Position numbers and translations under genes: made by a program
The notes under the pieces: model-generated
Database searches by the model: none
Seen by the model: only the letters and a program-made list of their open reading frames with translations
Told to the model about the DNA's origin: nothing
Source of the DNA: Dipteronia dyeriana
Taxonomy: Eukaryota; Streptophyta; Magnoliopsida; Sapindales; Sapindaceae
DNA: 64,000 nt
Reading direction: 5' to 3'
Assembly: GCA_032871835.1 (NCBI GenBank)
Contig: CM065301.1
Location: 36,650,405-36,714,404, forward strand
Shown here: positions 33,041 to 45,959 of the stretch, one piece after another
Position numbering within the stretch: position 1 is the first letter of the stretch
How the letters are laid out: every line of letters starts with the position of its first letter

Positions 33041-34916
33041 AAGTGGGGGGTTTTTGAACAAAAAAACTTTGGTATTTCTATGTTTGTTCATTTTGTTTTC
33101 TAGACCTCGATGTTATGTTTCAAACTTTGAGACTTTTTATTGCTAAGCACGAGACTTAGCTTATTTATGGAATGTTTCGTATGATGTTTTTTTTTGTTTG
33201 TTTTTGTTTGTTTTTATTATAAAGTGTGGTTGTTTTCTTTTTGTATGTAAACCTGGGACTTTTCTTACCGTCTACCGATTCATGAATTTTGAATATCTGA
33301 TCTCTATTGCTAGTGCCTCTTAAAAGGCCCTCATAAATGGTATTGATCAAGTTACCCTGGGAACTTCCACTATTTCGATTGGCCTTATCGGCGCTATCTC
33401 TTCATTCCAACTTATCTACGTGTTTGTCTGCTAGGTTTATGATTTAAGTTGAATTAATTCCATATCAAAACGATATTTCTACTGCATTGATTAGTTGTCT
33501 AGGTTGATATGATTCAAGCTTCAAAGAAGGAATGACAACTTGTCAAGCAAAGAGAAGTCTTCAAGAGGAATAAGCTTTATTGAATATCAAAGGTAAACTA
33601 GACTTCTTTCCTCTTGCAAGGTTATTAACGTGCACACACACATTGCATTCATATGTGTCCCTACAATGTTGTGCTCAATTTGTATAACACATTCACACAC
33701 ATGCTAATGTATGCACATACATTAGATTTAATTTGACAAAGTTGGCAAAAATGAATGTACTAGCACTATTTTTAAGAAATGGCATACATGTATGTTCTTG
33801 TGTTTGTTTGTTTGTTTGTGTTTTTATGATATTGGACTTGAATATGTTCTCATATTATTCTTTATTGAGTTTCGATCATTTAAGTTACTCATTCATTAGT
33901 TTTGAGTTTCGAGTTGGAAGTTACGAAACTTTCCATATCTTTATTGTTCATGGTTTTTATCTTGGTATATCGAGTTGATTTCCATACTTTTTATGAAAGT
34001 TTTGTTGAGATCCATGTTCGTGAGAGAGTCCCAGTTCGTAATATGAAAATGGACTTGAAATCGAAGTTCGGAGGCTGGAGAATGGTTGAAGAACATGAGA
34101 TGAGTGCATGGAAGGAAGAAAATGGCCAAAGGCCATTTGCCATCCTTCCCGTAGAGGCACGTGAGCTCCATGGGAATGGTGGCTCCCTGCCCCTGTGAAG
34201 CCCATGCACCTCCACAGGACAGGTAGGTGGCAAGCCACCTGGTGCCATGTATGCACACCCACTTGCCACATCATCTTCCCTCCATTCTTTCTTTTAAAAT
34301 CTCTTTCCCTCTCACTTTCTCTAAGAAGAAGAAAAGGTGCAGAATTTTCCTAGAAATTCTCCCAACTTCCAAACACCATAACTTTCTTATTTCTTATCTG
34401 ATTTGAATGATTCAAGTTGGAGAATCTTCATACAAGAGTCTTCCATCATCTCCAAGAGAGTTTGAAGTCATTTTTTCAAGTTTTGTGGTGGTTCCACATC
34501 AAAAAATGAAGCTGCACGTTTTTGTTAAGGTATTGATTCATCTTTTGATTTTTGTTCTTCAAATCCTTCAATTACCTTGGGATTTCTTCTTCTATATGTG
34601 TATGTTACTTAAACAATGAAATAGAGACTCCATTTAAGCTAGATGAGCTTGATTAGAAACATATATATCGAGTTAGGTTTTTCTTAATACCTACGTTATC
34701 ACATGGTGATGTTTGTATTGTGCTGGCTTTCAATCTAGGACTATTTGTGTTTCAATAGATTGATTTTGATGATTAATAGTTTCTGCATGTGCTAGGTTTT
34801 TTTAGTTGAATATATATAGGATTAGCACATTTGATTTTGATTTAGAGCTATTTAGGGTTTAATTGATTGTTGTGTGAAAAATATGCTCTAAATATTTGCT
34901 AGATTTTAATTGATCA
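33041..34916 (+). other. Retroelement debris and left part of a Sirevirus-like LTR (E)
   Basis: 33041-33420 is untranslated DNA after the fragment above. From about 33421 the sequence has the general build of the family A and B LTRs (gattcaagcttcaaagaag, repeated ca/tg-rich words, a TATA-like tttaaaat and ctaagaagaagaaaag near 34295-34335) without being closely alike. The sequence resumes at 44945 after the removal of solo LTRs A and C1. Frames on the minus strand at 33941-34274 overlap in three phases and have no domain, so I do not call genes. Confidence 0.4.
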
Positions 34917-35082
34917 TGTAAGGACCTCGATTTTATGATTGGCTTATTTCATGACAAACCACACCACATTGGAGATGATTGTGTAATGGGTAGCTAAAGT
35001 TCATATTGGCAAGCTTCCAAGCATCTCCATGACTTCAAGAGCAAAAGGTATATTCACTTGGCTTTGTCTCTTAAAGAGTTTA

Positions 35083-36996
35083 TGTTAGTTCCTTGGTTTT
35101 TGATTGGTTTATTTCAATTGACAAACCACATTTGGGGATAATTATGTAAGGGTAGTCTAGGTCAGCTTTGTTCGTGATCAAGTTCAAGCTTCAAAGGTAT
35201 ATCACTTGTTTAACTCTTTGAAGAGATTTAGTTGCACACATACACTAACATGCATTTGTATTGACATGCATTTATTCCTTGTTTCTTGTTGCTCATGTGT
35301 GCATTCCTTCACAATCACACTTGCACTTCATGTATTCTTTTATTGCATCTATGATTGCATTTATGTTTTCATGATCATGATCATGCATTGCTTTTAATCA
35401 TATGATTACTTGTTATGTGCATTAAGTTAGATTTGGTTTGGTTATTTTGAGTAATATGTCTAGTTTCGAAATGATGGTTTTCAATGATTTAAGTATTTTT
35501 CAAAACTGACCTTTGTATGGTCTTGTTACCATAACATTTTATACATTGCTTCAAAATGATTTTTGAAAATTTATGTACAAACTAGCACTCATACCTTTTC
35601 AACGGTATATTATTTGTAATATTTCATGACCGTTTGGATTGGTTTTGAAATCTCCAAAGTGACCATAAAAACAGGGTATCTCTGTTGTTGTCCGTTTCTA
35701 ACCTTTGGTCACTCATTTGACCATATCTTTTTCTATAGTCAACCAAATAATATTTTGTTAATTGGATTAGAAGTTAGACTTCCATACCTTTCCAACAGTA
35801 TATTGTACGAAAGGTTTTGAAGTCCTTTGGTCACATTTTGATATGCTTGAATTTCAAGGTGGAGTGTTGAGAACAGATTTCGCTCAACGTTTCGCCCCCT
35901 CCTGGTGCGAAACAAGTAGCAAAAATTGTGGCAGCCCTTTTCACTCCCAAACTCTTCGCCCCCTCAAGGGGTGAAACCAGTAGCGAAAATTGTGGCAGCT
36001 CTTTTCGCTCCCAAACTCTTCGCCCCCTCAAGGGGTGAAACTAGTAGCGAAAAACCTGTTTGGGTAAAAAAGTCTTTTCTTGTGCATTTTTAGATCTTAT
36101 ATATATCATTCTCTTCCCAAATCAGATCTAGAGCTCTGAAATTGAATCTCCAAGAGAGAGAAATTGAATCCTAGAGAGATAGAGAGCTTCAAGAACTTTT
36201 TTTACTCAACCAAACTTCAAATCACAATCATCAAGCATCTTTCAAGCATGGGTCTCTTGTTTGTTCATGACTAGGTATTCTCTATATGCTCTAGACTTTA
36301 TAGTTTCATTACTATGACATGTATACCTAGGTTTTAAATTTTATTGCAAGTTAAATGTATGCTTGTGTGCTTAATAGCTTTTATGACATGCTTGTGGTAT
36401 TGGTTGTTGGTTGAGAGTATTTATTAGTGATAGCTAGAATTGAGGACGGTTTTACCCTTCTAGCTAATTCTTCTTGCTTTTGCATTTTGAACATTGATAT
36501 CTATGATTTGCTTTTCTTGTCATTATTAATCCTATATAAGTATGAATGTTTTGACCTAGCATTTTTGCATATATAATATTCTAGCATATTCACTTAAGTT
36601 GCTATTATCTTTTCATTGTTAATTAAGCTTGTGGCTAAGTGGTTAGTCCACAAGGTTAGTGATCCAAAATCACTATAAAAGGCCCATCGGGTAGAGTGAA
36701 AGGGTTAGTAACATATTGGGTGTGATAGGAGGTCAATCTAGGTTGTAAACTTTCATTCAATAGTGGATTTTGAGGATCGAGTGTGGCACACTGAACAGCC
36801 AGTGGTTTTTTCCATTTAAAGGGTTTCCACGTATATATTGCCTGTTATTGCTTTATGTTTATTTTCATTTATATGAACAATTGGTAGAATGGGGTAGATT
36901 TGGTAATATTGATTAATTCGTGAAATTGGCAATCAATTGAATTAAAACCTATTCACCCCCTTCTAGGTTTATAGACACAATTTCTAGTGAATTTCA
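35083..36996 (+). mobile_element. Solo LTR of a related family (B), nested in LTR A
   Basis: Starts tgttagttccttggtttttg and ends ttctagtgaatttca, with exact 5-bp duplications gttta at 35078-35082 and 36997-37001. Joining the LTR A flanks at this point restores the run seen in the other family A LTRs (gagttta then ggtg). The general build parallels family A (cattgacaaaccacattt near the start, aaaaggcc and attcacccccttctaggtt near the end), so B is a relative. Length 1914 bp. A TATA-like ttatatatatcat lies at about 36099. Confidence 0.92.
35891..36058. repeat. 64-bp tandem repeat in LTR B, about 2.6 copies
   Basis: Units begin ttcgccccctc at 35891, 35955 and 36019, each containing a short palindrome-like ccctcaaggggtgaaac and tagc.aaaa. 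Located just upstream of the likely LTR promoter (36099), where LTR enhancer repeats often lie; an enhancer role is inferred. Confidence 0.9.
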
Positions 36997-39900
36997 GTTT
37001 AGGTGTACACACACACCTCATGCATGCTTTGTTGATCTTGCATTTGTGCTGATATTGTTTATATGTGTGCATCTCTTCACAATCACACTTGCACTTCATT
37101 TATAGATTTAAGTGTGGCATTGTTTTGTGTTCGCGCTTGCATGATGGTGTGCTTGTTTTAGCTTGTTGAATGACCATCTGAGAAGGTCTCATTGTTCTCT
37201 TAGTTTGGCTATGGAGTAAGGTGTCTAGTTTCAAAAGAGTGGATTTCAATGATTTAAATGTTTTTCAAAATTGACCTTTGTATGGTCTTGTGACCAATCT
37301 TTATAGTCAATGCTTCAAAATGAGTTTCAAAAATTTTATGTACAAACTAGACATCTATACCTTTCCAACTGTATATTATTCGTAATATTTTATGAACGTT
37401 TGTATTGGTTTTGAAATCTCCAAAGTGACCACAAAAATAGGGCAACTATGTTGTTGTCCGTTTCTGACCATTGGTCATTTAAATGACCATAAATATTTCT
37501 ACAGACATCCAAATCATGTTTTGTAATTTGGAGTAGAAAGTAGAATTCCATACCTTTTCAACAGTATATTATACGAATGGTTTGGATGTCGTTTAGTCAT
37601 GTTTTGGGTCGCTCAAACCTCAAGTTGTTGAGCTGTCAGGCTTGTACTGCGGTCTAGACCGCTTTTGGTGCACATGCCTAGCCAGTGGTCTAGACAACGG
37701 TCTTTTCCAGCCGTGCCACACTGTCTGGACAGCTGCCTAGACACTTGCCTGGCCAGCGGTATGCCCAACGGTCATGACGGGACTTCGTTTCTCAAGTCCA
37801 AAATGATGTCGTTTTGTCTAGGGTTTTATATATATGTTCTCTTCTACCTTGCCTCTAGAGAGCTCAAAGAACACATTTTTAGAGTGAGAGAACCTCTGTT
37901 AGAGAAAGAAAGCTTCAATCTTTGTTTTTAACTCTCCAAACCCCAACCCATCTTCATCTTGCATTTCAAGCATCATCTAAAACATGGATTTTCATTGATC
38001 GGTAAGTAGAACCTTCATTATTGTTCATTTATTGTTCTAACTTACCAAGACATGTCATTTATTGCTTAAGTTAGCAAATCTTCATATTTATTGTTTAACT
38101 TTTGAAGTTATGACATGTTTGGAGTTTGCATTGTGATAGCTTAAATTATTAGGTCATATTTGCCTAACTAGCTAATTAGGTCATATTGATTGCATTTGAT
38201 GATTGCATTTATTTACCATGCCATGTTTAATGACAACTTGTATTGAAATAGCATTGTTTGATAACTAGATTGTGATATTGCATATCCATATCTAGTTAAG
38301 TCTTATGCATTGCATTTAGACAGTATTGTTTATGCCTCATTGATTGCATTTATTGATTGCAAAATTGCCCTTGATTATTTGTTGTGACAACTTATTTTGG
38401 TTGGACTTTTATTGACAATTAAGTTGTTAGATTTTATCTACATCTTATTGAGTCCTTATTTGTGGACATATAGGCATTGTCGATAACCAGGATGTTATAT
38501 TGCATTATCTACATCTAGTTAAGCATTTTGTGTTTGGTCTGAGCATAGTGTCATATATACACTTAGACCATATACTCTTCATTGAGTCAAATTCTTGTGG
38601 CTTCTATGTGAAGTTGCACAAGCAATATAAGCCTTGCGACCAAGGGTGGGTTGGCAAGCAATTAGTCGGGTATCCACTGTAAAAGGCCCGAGGGGTAGAG
38701 TAGGAGGTGTTCACGCCAAGAGTAGTGGATCAGGGGATATCACTAGGGATTGAACCAAGAGTAGTGAGTGGTAGTGGTCATAGTCTGAGGTTGTCGAGAG
38801 TGAGAGTGAGAGTCCGAGTATAACTTTTTACTCATATAGTGGATTTCTGTGATCGATTGTGGCTCACTTAACAGCCGGTGGTTTTTTCTCGTTTGGAGGG
38901 TTTTTCACGTATACATCTTGTGTTATTTATATTTCCTCACTTTACACTTGATGTTGTATGTTTGTTTTATTGGGTGAATTTTGAATATTGATTAATCAAG
39001 AAAAATTGGTAATTGACTTGATTAAAACCTATTCACCCCCCTTCTAGGTTATTAGACACGTTTTTTAGGGTTATTTTCAGATCATTCTTGTGAATTGACA
39101 CGACATTTGTTGTATACGTAATATCAATACAAAATTTATAAAACCGTAACTATGCACTCAAGTGTATTAAACAAGTAGTGTGGCAAGTTAAGGTATCGTC
39201 CAAAGAGATCGAGATATAGTTATAATCAAATCTTTACTCTAGTAATAAATGCAATAAAAGTAAATTGAAGTTTGAGATTGTGATTAACAACAAGTATAAG
39301 CAAAATGCAATTTCAACTAGAAGAATGTGATATGGAGTGAGAAGATATGAATAGGGATGACAAAATGGATTGGGTCTATTGGACCCTGTCCAGATCCATA
39401 TGTTATGGATTGAGTATATATCCATCCCATATCAATTATGGATACAAATGGATTTTATCCAATCAGACTCACAATAACTGCGGGTCGGTTATAGATCTTG
39501 ACCGGGTATAATATAGACCAGTAAAAAAACCACCCATATTTGATTTTTTTTTTTTTTTTTTAAAAGGGTTTCACTTTTACGATGCCTCCTTTCACACTTT
39601 TACAACGCCTCCTTTCATAGTTTCATGTATGAATCTCTGATCCACCTTTCATGTCTCCATCCTACTCTCGCCACCGTCAACACATCATTGGCGAAGCATA
39701 TTGGTTAGTCGTCTCTCTTAGACGGCTATTTTCGAACCTCGGCTATTTTCGAACCTCTTTGCTTCTTCATCAGGTACAACTATTTTCGAATCTTTATTCT
39801 GTTGTGATTTTTGTGTTGATTCGTTTATGGGTTTCGTTGATGGGTTTTGAATAATTACATGATGGGTTTTGTGATTATCATCTGAATCTTTTTTTGTTGT

Positions 39901-40108
39901 TGTGATTTTCATGTTTTTTTATTGATGGGTTTTTATGGGTTTAGTTTGGTTAATTGCGAGGTTTCTTCATCAATCTATCTCTGTGTATTAACAATTAGGT
40001 TTGATTAAATGATGAAGATTGTTTAAAGAAACTTTTTTTTTTCTGATAATTTATCTTTTTATGTTTTTTTTAAATACAACAAAGGATTACATATTATTGA
40101 CCATTAGG

Positions 40109-40110
<2 letters not shown>

Positions 40111-40147
<37 letters not shown>
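40111..40147. repeat. (AT)n microsatellite
   Basis: About 18 at-repeats in the 5' part of hAT 2. Confidence 0.96.
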
Positions 40148-40150
<3 letters not shown>

Positions 40151-41171
40151 TGTATTATTTCGAATAATTAACTATTATACCTATTCATCAACCATTGAAG
40201 TTTTTCCTTGGAAACCTGGATATCATGCTTTTTGTCCAAAACTGATTTGTTGAAGCCTATATTTTGTATGGTTTTTTAAGTATAGCTTTTATAGAATTTT
40301 AAAATTATTACTCAATCTTAAAGAGCAGAGTAAAACAGCCATGGTAAATGCAATGAATTTGTCCTAGCATTCATTGCATTTTCAGCTAATCAAAGCTATT
40401 TCACTTTTGTAGAGTATAGGAAGAACTTTTTCTACCGGCGATGACATTTTAGAACCCAGTCTTTGGTTGCTAGCGACACTAGAGGCGAGCACAGAATACA
40501 AGCTGAGCTTAAACGGCTCGAGCAAGAAAGTAGATTCTTAGAGGTTAGTAATGTACTATTTTGAATGGTTTTCTGATTCCTAGTCTGTTCATTTTGTTGC
40601 TTAGATGTTTGATTTTTATTGTTTACTTGATTATGAGTGTTTACCAATGTTAATTTTAAAAGTAGATAATGGTCTATATTAATCAAGTTCATTCTTTTTT
40701 CTTATAATGGAATTTTGAATTTGAAGTTGCAATTGTGGGGTCTTGGATATCAATCTAATTGTTGTGAAAATTTATTTAGCAGTTCAAGTTGTTTACAGGA
40801 GACATGGGAAAGTTTGATGAATGGATGTCAATGTTGAGTTATGAATAGTTTATAATTATCTATTTTGTCTTCATGAATCAAATAACTTTTCCAAGACTAG
40901 GCAAATTGTGTTGTCTTTGGTTAATTACTAGGTTATGTTCCTGATCAGTGGAACATTAATATCATGAATATTTATTGGGCAATATGTTATCTTGCAATCT
41001 TGCAAGTTATAAAAATGTCTATGATGTGTATGTACCTTTTGTAATAATTGAATTCTATTTTTGAGTGATCATTGCTAGCTTTACTGATGAAATTAGTTGT
41101 TACTTTGATTAGTACACTTTAATTTCGTGTTTAATTCCGATGAAATTAAATGATGTGTTAGGTAGCTAAAC

Positions 41172-43256
41172 ATGACTAATTTTGAAGGAAGTCAAGTAAA
41201 TGTTTCTACGGGTAGTGGTAATAATGAAGTTGAAGATGTTGAGCCTGATAGTGCTTCAGGTGGCTCTAACCGGAAAAGAAAAACATCATTTGTTTGGAAT
41301 TACATGAACGGGGTTGATGTTAATGGTGTTATGATGGCAAAATGTAATTTTTGATAAAAGTTGTTAAATGGAACTAAAGGGACATCAAGTTTAAGGAAGC
41401 ATGTGTTAAAATGTCTTAATGATCATCAAGAAGCTACAAATTCAACTAATACCTCGTTTGATCCAAATGTTTGTAAGTCAAAAGTAGCGAAGATGATTAT
41501 AATGCATGAACTTCCTTTAGGATTTGTAGAATTCATGGGGTTTCGGGAGATGATGGGGTATTGTCAACCTAGGTTTGAATCAATGAGTAGAAACACGGTG
41601 AAAAGTGAGATTTTTAAGTTGTACAATATGGAGAGGGATAAGACATTGAAGTTGTTGGATAGCATTGAAAGTAAAGTAGCAATTACTACGGATATGTGGA
41701 CATCTAGTACAAAAATGGGATACATGGTTGTTATTAAGCAATTCATTGACAAATCATAGTAGAATCATGTGTTTTATACATGTGTTAAGTCCACATGATG
41801 CTACATCACTTGGTGAATAGTTGGTGGCATGTTTTTATAACTGGAATGTGGATAGAAAGATATCTGCATTACTGTGGATAATTGTTCCACTAATGACTGA
41901 ATTATTGAGAAAATCAAGAACAAATTTGGTGATGCATTGGTGTTAGGTGGGAGGTTATTCCATATGTGATGTAGTGCCCATATCTTGAATTTGGTGGTGC
42001 GAGATGGGTTGAAAGTGATTATAGATGGCATTTAGAAAATTCGGGATAGTCTTTGTTTTTGGATAGCATCATGCAAGAGAATTGAAGCTTTCAAGAATTC
42101 AGCAAATCAATTGAAAATTACATATTCCAAGAAACTTGTGCTTGATTGTCCCACTAGATGGAATTCCACATACTTCATGCTTTTGGTTGCCTTGATTTAT
42201 AAGGATGTTTTTATTCGTGTTCAGTATTATGAGCCGTAATATAAATGTTTGCCCAATGAATCAGAGTGGCAATTAGCAACAATTATGATAGAGCAATTGA
42301 AACCATTTTACAAGTTAACGGAGTTTTTCTCAGGTATTATTTTTTATTTAACTAATATAAAAAAATAAACAGTATTTTTTTTTCTATATCAATAGTTGAT
42401 TTTTCTTTTCAATTTTCTAGATACCAAATTTCTTATTGCTAATATGGTTTTTCCATGATTTGTAAAGTGAGAGAGACAATGAATGGATGGCTTAATTCCA
42501 TTGACATTGAGATACAAGCAATGGCAAGAGGTATGATTGCCAAGTTTGATAAGTATTGGAGAGATTCCTAGTGTGATGGTTATGGCGATAGTTTTGAATC
42601 AGAGGTATAAGATATTGCTTGTTGATTTTCATTTTAGTAAAATTTATGGCTCTAGTGCATCTAGTCAACGAGAAACAGTGCATGAACTTCTAAAGGATTT
42701 GATTCAAGAATATGAATTAGATCTAGCTTTGTTCAACGATTAGATGATAGTTCATTGGATTATTCTTTTGATATGTTTGGGGTGATGAAGAATTTGAGTT
42801 GTATAAAAGTCAAGCGGATAACATTATCAACAAGTCAGAGTTGGAGAGGTATTTGGATGAACAAGTTGAAAATAACTCTCCTGACTTTGACATTTTGTCA
42901 TGGTGGAAAGGTAACAAAGGGAAATATCCGATTTTGGCTAAGATTGCGAGAGACATTTTGGCCATTCCTATGTCTACGGTGGTTTCTGAGTCTGTTTTTA
43001 GTGCTTGGGTAGATTTTTGAGTCCACATCACAGAAGATTACATCCGAACATGCTCGAGGCCTTGATGTGTACACAAAATTGGATATGGGCTTCTATTCGA
43101 GGTATGAAATTAGTTTCAAATTCAGTTATATTTATTACTTATATTTATTATTGGTTGCTACTCATGTTTTTTTTACTTGATTGATTTTTTAGGTGGCATT
43201 CGGGAGGCAGAAATATATGCTACAATAGATGAGGAAGATCCATTAGTATCTACGTG
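41172..43256 (+). pseudogene. hAT transposase remnant with BED finger and dimerisation region
   Basis: The first frame (41172-41354) starts MTNFEGSQVNVSTGSGNN and enters a BED zinc finger (FVWNYMNGVDVNG, AKCNF), stopping right after the first finger residues. The finger resumes at 41361 (GTKGTSSLRKHVLKC) and the frame runs to 41759 through SRNTVKSEIFKLYNMERDKT and ITTDMWTS, the start of the catalytic fold. Many stops follow, but pieces such as CPTRWNST (about 42148) remain. A likely intron lies at about 42334-42420 (cag|gtatta ... ttctag). The last open part (42799-43020) has the dimerisation block FDILSWWKGNKGKYPIL and STVVSESVFS. Several lesions make it non-functional. Confidence 0.85.
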
Positions 43257-44944
43257 ATTTTTTATTATTATTTTAATTGGATATGGATTGTAAAAAATTA
43301 ATATTTATAGATTTGTTATTGATAAATTTATTGAACTAATATTTGAGTTTATTGTTTTTATTGGATATGGGTTCTAAAAAATTAGAATTTTATAGGCTTG
43401 TAAAATTAATCAACTTTTAAATTGAATTAGATATTTATATTTAATTGATTTGGGAAAAAAAAATTTAGGACCAAAAAATCATGATCCAAAAAATCTAGAT
43501 TTTAAAAATTATGGCCCCAAAAAGCCGGGTCAAAAATCTAGGTAAAAAAAATCCGGGTCAATGGGTGGGTTCGGTAGAACCTGAAAGATTAACGGGTCAG
43601 GTCTAGATCCGAACCAGCTGCTTATTTAGTGGTTTCGGGTCGAGTCTAGACCCATTCATTTTCTATGGGTAATTTATGGATCTGGGTATGGGTTGGATCT
43701 GGATCCATATTTTACCATCCTTGGATATGATAAAGGTATGGGAGGTGATGTAATCACAACATAAATGATAGGGAATCCATTTAACCTTTACAATTCATTT
43801 TATTAATGAGGGTCAATCTACCTTTAAGGGTGATTTAGAGTCAATAACTCACACGTAACTAGATCAGATTTGGAAAGATATAGACTCTTATCACATAAAT
43901 TCTCTACTACACAACTACTTGGTTGGTTTATTAGAGAATCCTTTCTTGAGCATAGATAGATTCTAATGGTTAGGGATGGCTTGGAAGGGCATATTCACAA
44001 TCCATCATTTTCCATTGAAGCTTAAATGCATAGGAATGGCATATTTACTATAATACATTCCATTCAATTTAGTTGGTTTTGTCACCAAAAAGTGTGTATC
44101 TATCTTGGCTTGAAAGAGAGCATATTTACCCAATCCAAGAAGTATATATTCCAATTTAAAACTCAAAATAGATAGATACTCAATAAGAACCAAGAGATGT
44201 CATATCTACTTAATTCAAGAGATAATCAATAAGCATTAAATTCATTTATTGAAATCAATAATCAAATAACAAAAATATAGTGGATCACCCATAATTCATG
44301 TGTTTTTACATCAGTCCCATAACGGGTTTAGCTACTCATGACACTTGTAAGAAAATGACAAAGAAGAGAGAAATATAAAGGACCCGTGTAAAGATCCTTC
44401 TTCCTACAAGCTTGAATTCACTTCCAATGTCCTTTTTGAGTAGTAAATGATAAAGAAGATGTATGGTTCTGAATGGGAGAGAATTAGTTTCTAGATCTAG
44501 AGAGAGAAAAAGTGTGATGTAAATAGTGTGTAGGCGTGTGGAAATAATCAGAATCCAATATATTTATATATGTCCCAAAATGGATCCGATTTTGCTAATG
44601 TGGTAGCACCTGATGCACGGGTTGCGCACGTGTATAGGACCCGTGATATACCCATGTTATTTCCTTCTTGCTTTCTAGTTTAGGCAATGTGCACGGGTTG
44701 GGCCTGGGTTGGTACACATGCAGTACCCGTGCACTGAGGACTTCTTGTCTACTCTGCTCCCTGGTTTGGACAACTGCAGTTCTTTCCTTCTTTGCACCAA
44801 TTTGTCCTTTTCGATTCCATTCCCTGATTTTCATCTAATATCTGCAATTGCAACGAAAGAGCCATAAGACACACACAAAATCACTCGAAAACGAGACAAA
44901 GGATAAGCATATGAGGGACAAAATATATAACAATTTCTAGATCA

Positions 44945-45938
44945 TGAATCTAGCATGTGTTTGTTTGTTACTAAAACCTTAAATATGTGCTTAATGTATA
45001 CTTTGATTCAAGTTTTAGTTACCTGAATATATCTAGGAATTAAAAGTGTTTTTGGTGTTTCACATGTTCTAGAATATTATTCATGTATAGTAACTAGTCA
45101 ATTTTAATTTGTGCACTTTGATGCCTATGTCTAGTTTCTCATGAAGTGTACTTTATCCATACATTTCATATGTATATGCACCATTTGTATGATTGCATTG
45201 TTATTAGGATTGTAAACTAGAATATCATACTTTGTGTGCCCATTGTCCATTTCTAGTTTCCATAGAATATTTTGATCATATAATGATTATATCATTTTGC
45301 ATTCCACTTCCGATCATCTACCTTGCAAAAGGTAGGAGTCTCTTGTTGTTGTGTGATGCTTTAACTTGAGAAGAGAAAGTCTTAACTAGGATCGGTCCGG
45401 AAAACTAAGTATGGATGCTTGACTAGAACCAAACGGGTTCGGGGAGTTAAGCGAGTAGGTTTAGCTAGGACCGAGTGGATCCGGAAAGTTAAGCAAGGTG
45501 GAAAAGCTTTTCATTAGTAAAAGGCCAATAGGTATGATAGAAGGGATATTCAATAGGGAGTGTATCATGTGGATTGATCACTTATGGGGGTGTACTTTTA
45601 TCCAACTAGTGAAAAGTGGTTTTGCCGGTGGTTGTGGTATCAACCTGTGGATGTTTCCTCTTAGGAGGTTTTATCTCGTAAAAATCATGTGTTCAATTTC
45701 TCTATCCTTGTCTATTTGATATTTGTATGTGTTATTGAATACCTAGTTTGAAACTTTAGTTTTTGATATTCTTTTATGAACAAGATTTTTATATATGTGA
45801 ATGCTAGTGTTTAATTTTTTTTTATGTTTAAAGTGAAATCTCTTCACATGCAAATTGTAGACTATGTTGACTTTGCTTGACTAAGCATGTCTTTCAATAA
45901 TCTATATGTGCTTGTAATTGCTTAATAAATTGTTATAC
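44945..45938 (+). other. Right part of Sirevirus-like LTR (E)
   Basis: Continues the sequence cut at 34916. It has the same order of landmarks as the right halves of LTRs A and B: aaaaggcc (45519), a gtggatt block, cctcttaggaggtttta, then an AT-rich end (aattgttataca at 45938). Three degenerate 'aggaccgagtggatccggaaagttaag'-type repeats lie at 45387-45500. The end may be an LTR border; the next bases agctatcagag resemble a primer site only weakly, and reading as flanking gag is better supported. Confidence 0.45.
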
Positions 45939-45959
45939 AAGCTATCAGAGGGAAGAACT

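Larger units (their letters stand above)
34917..39079 (+). mobile_element. Solo LTR of family A, interrupted by solo LTR B
   Basis: It starts tgtaaggacctcgattttat and ends ttagggttattttca, matching in reverse orientation the LTRs of the 25151-32827 element. It is flanked by exact 5-bp duplications gatca at 34912-34916 and 39080-39084. There is no second LTR or interior, so it is a solo LTR left by recombination between two LTRs. Without the nested LTR B and its duplicated gttta it is about 2.24 kb. Divergence from the other family A LTRs is clearly visible, so it is an older or different copy. Confidence 0.92.
39352..43723 (+). mobile_element. hAT transposon 2, decayed, 4.37 kb
   Basis: The left end is tagggatgacaaaatggatt and the reversed right end is caaggatggtaaaatatgga, TIRs of the hAT type with mismatches. 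The flanking 8-mers gatatgaa (39344-39351) and gatatgat (43724-43731) agree at 7 of 8. Subterminal DNA has repeated gggt.tagacc/atccgggtc words at both ends (39370-39530 and 43500-43720). It carries a plus-strand transposase pseudogene. Confidence 0.88.
39096..44944. mobile_element. Solo LTR C1, interrupted by hAT 2
   Basis: The plus strand starts tgacacgacatttgttgtat and ends caatttctagatca, with exact 5-bp duplications tgaat at 39091-39095 and 44945-44949. It is the inverted relative of C2 (46620-50294): both have a 'tatattttg.ccctca' block, 'tttgtctcgttttc', 'gatagggaatccatttaacc'-like words and 'tggacgatacc'. About 1.47 kb after removing hAT 2 and its TSD. Sense strand not determined. No LTR partner or interior remains. 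Confidence 0.88.

Noticed and set aside
33941..34274. Three overlapping minus-strand frames of about 92-105 codons
   Set aside because: Same stretch open in three phases, no domain or homologue recognised; lies in LTR-like sequence.
45939..45950. agctatcagagg as a primer binding site after LTR E
   Set aside because: Only about 8 matching bases, and the sequence from here on reads as the end of gag T on the minus strand.
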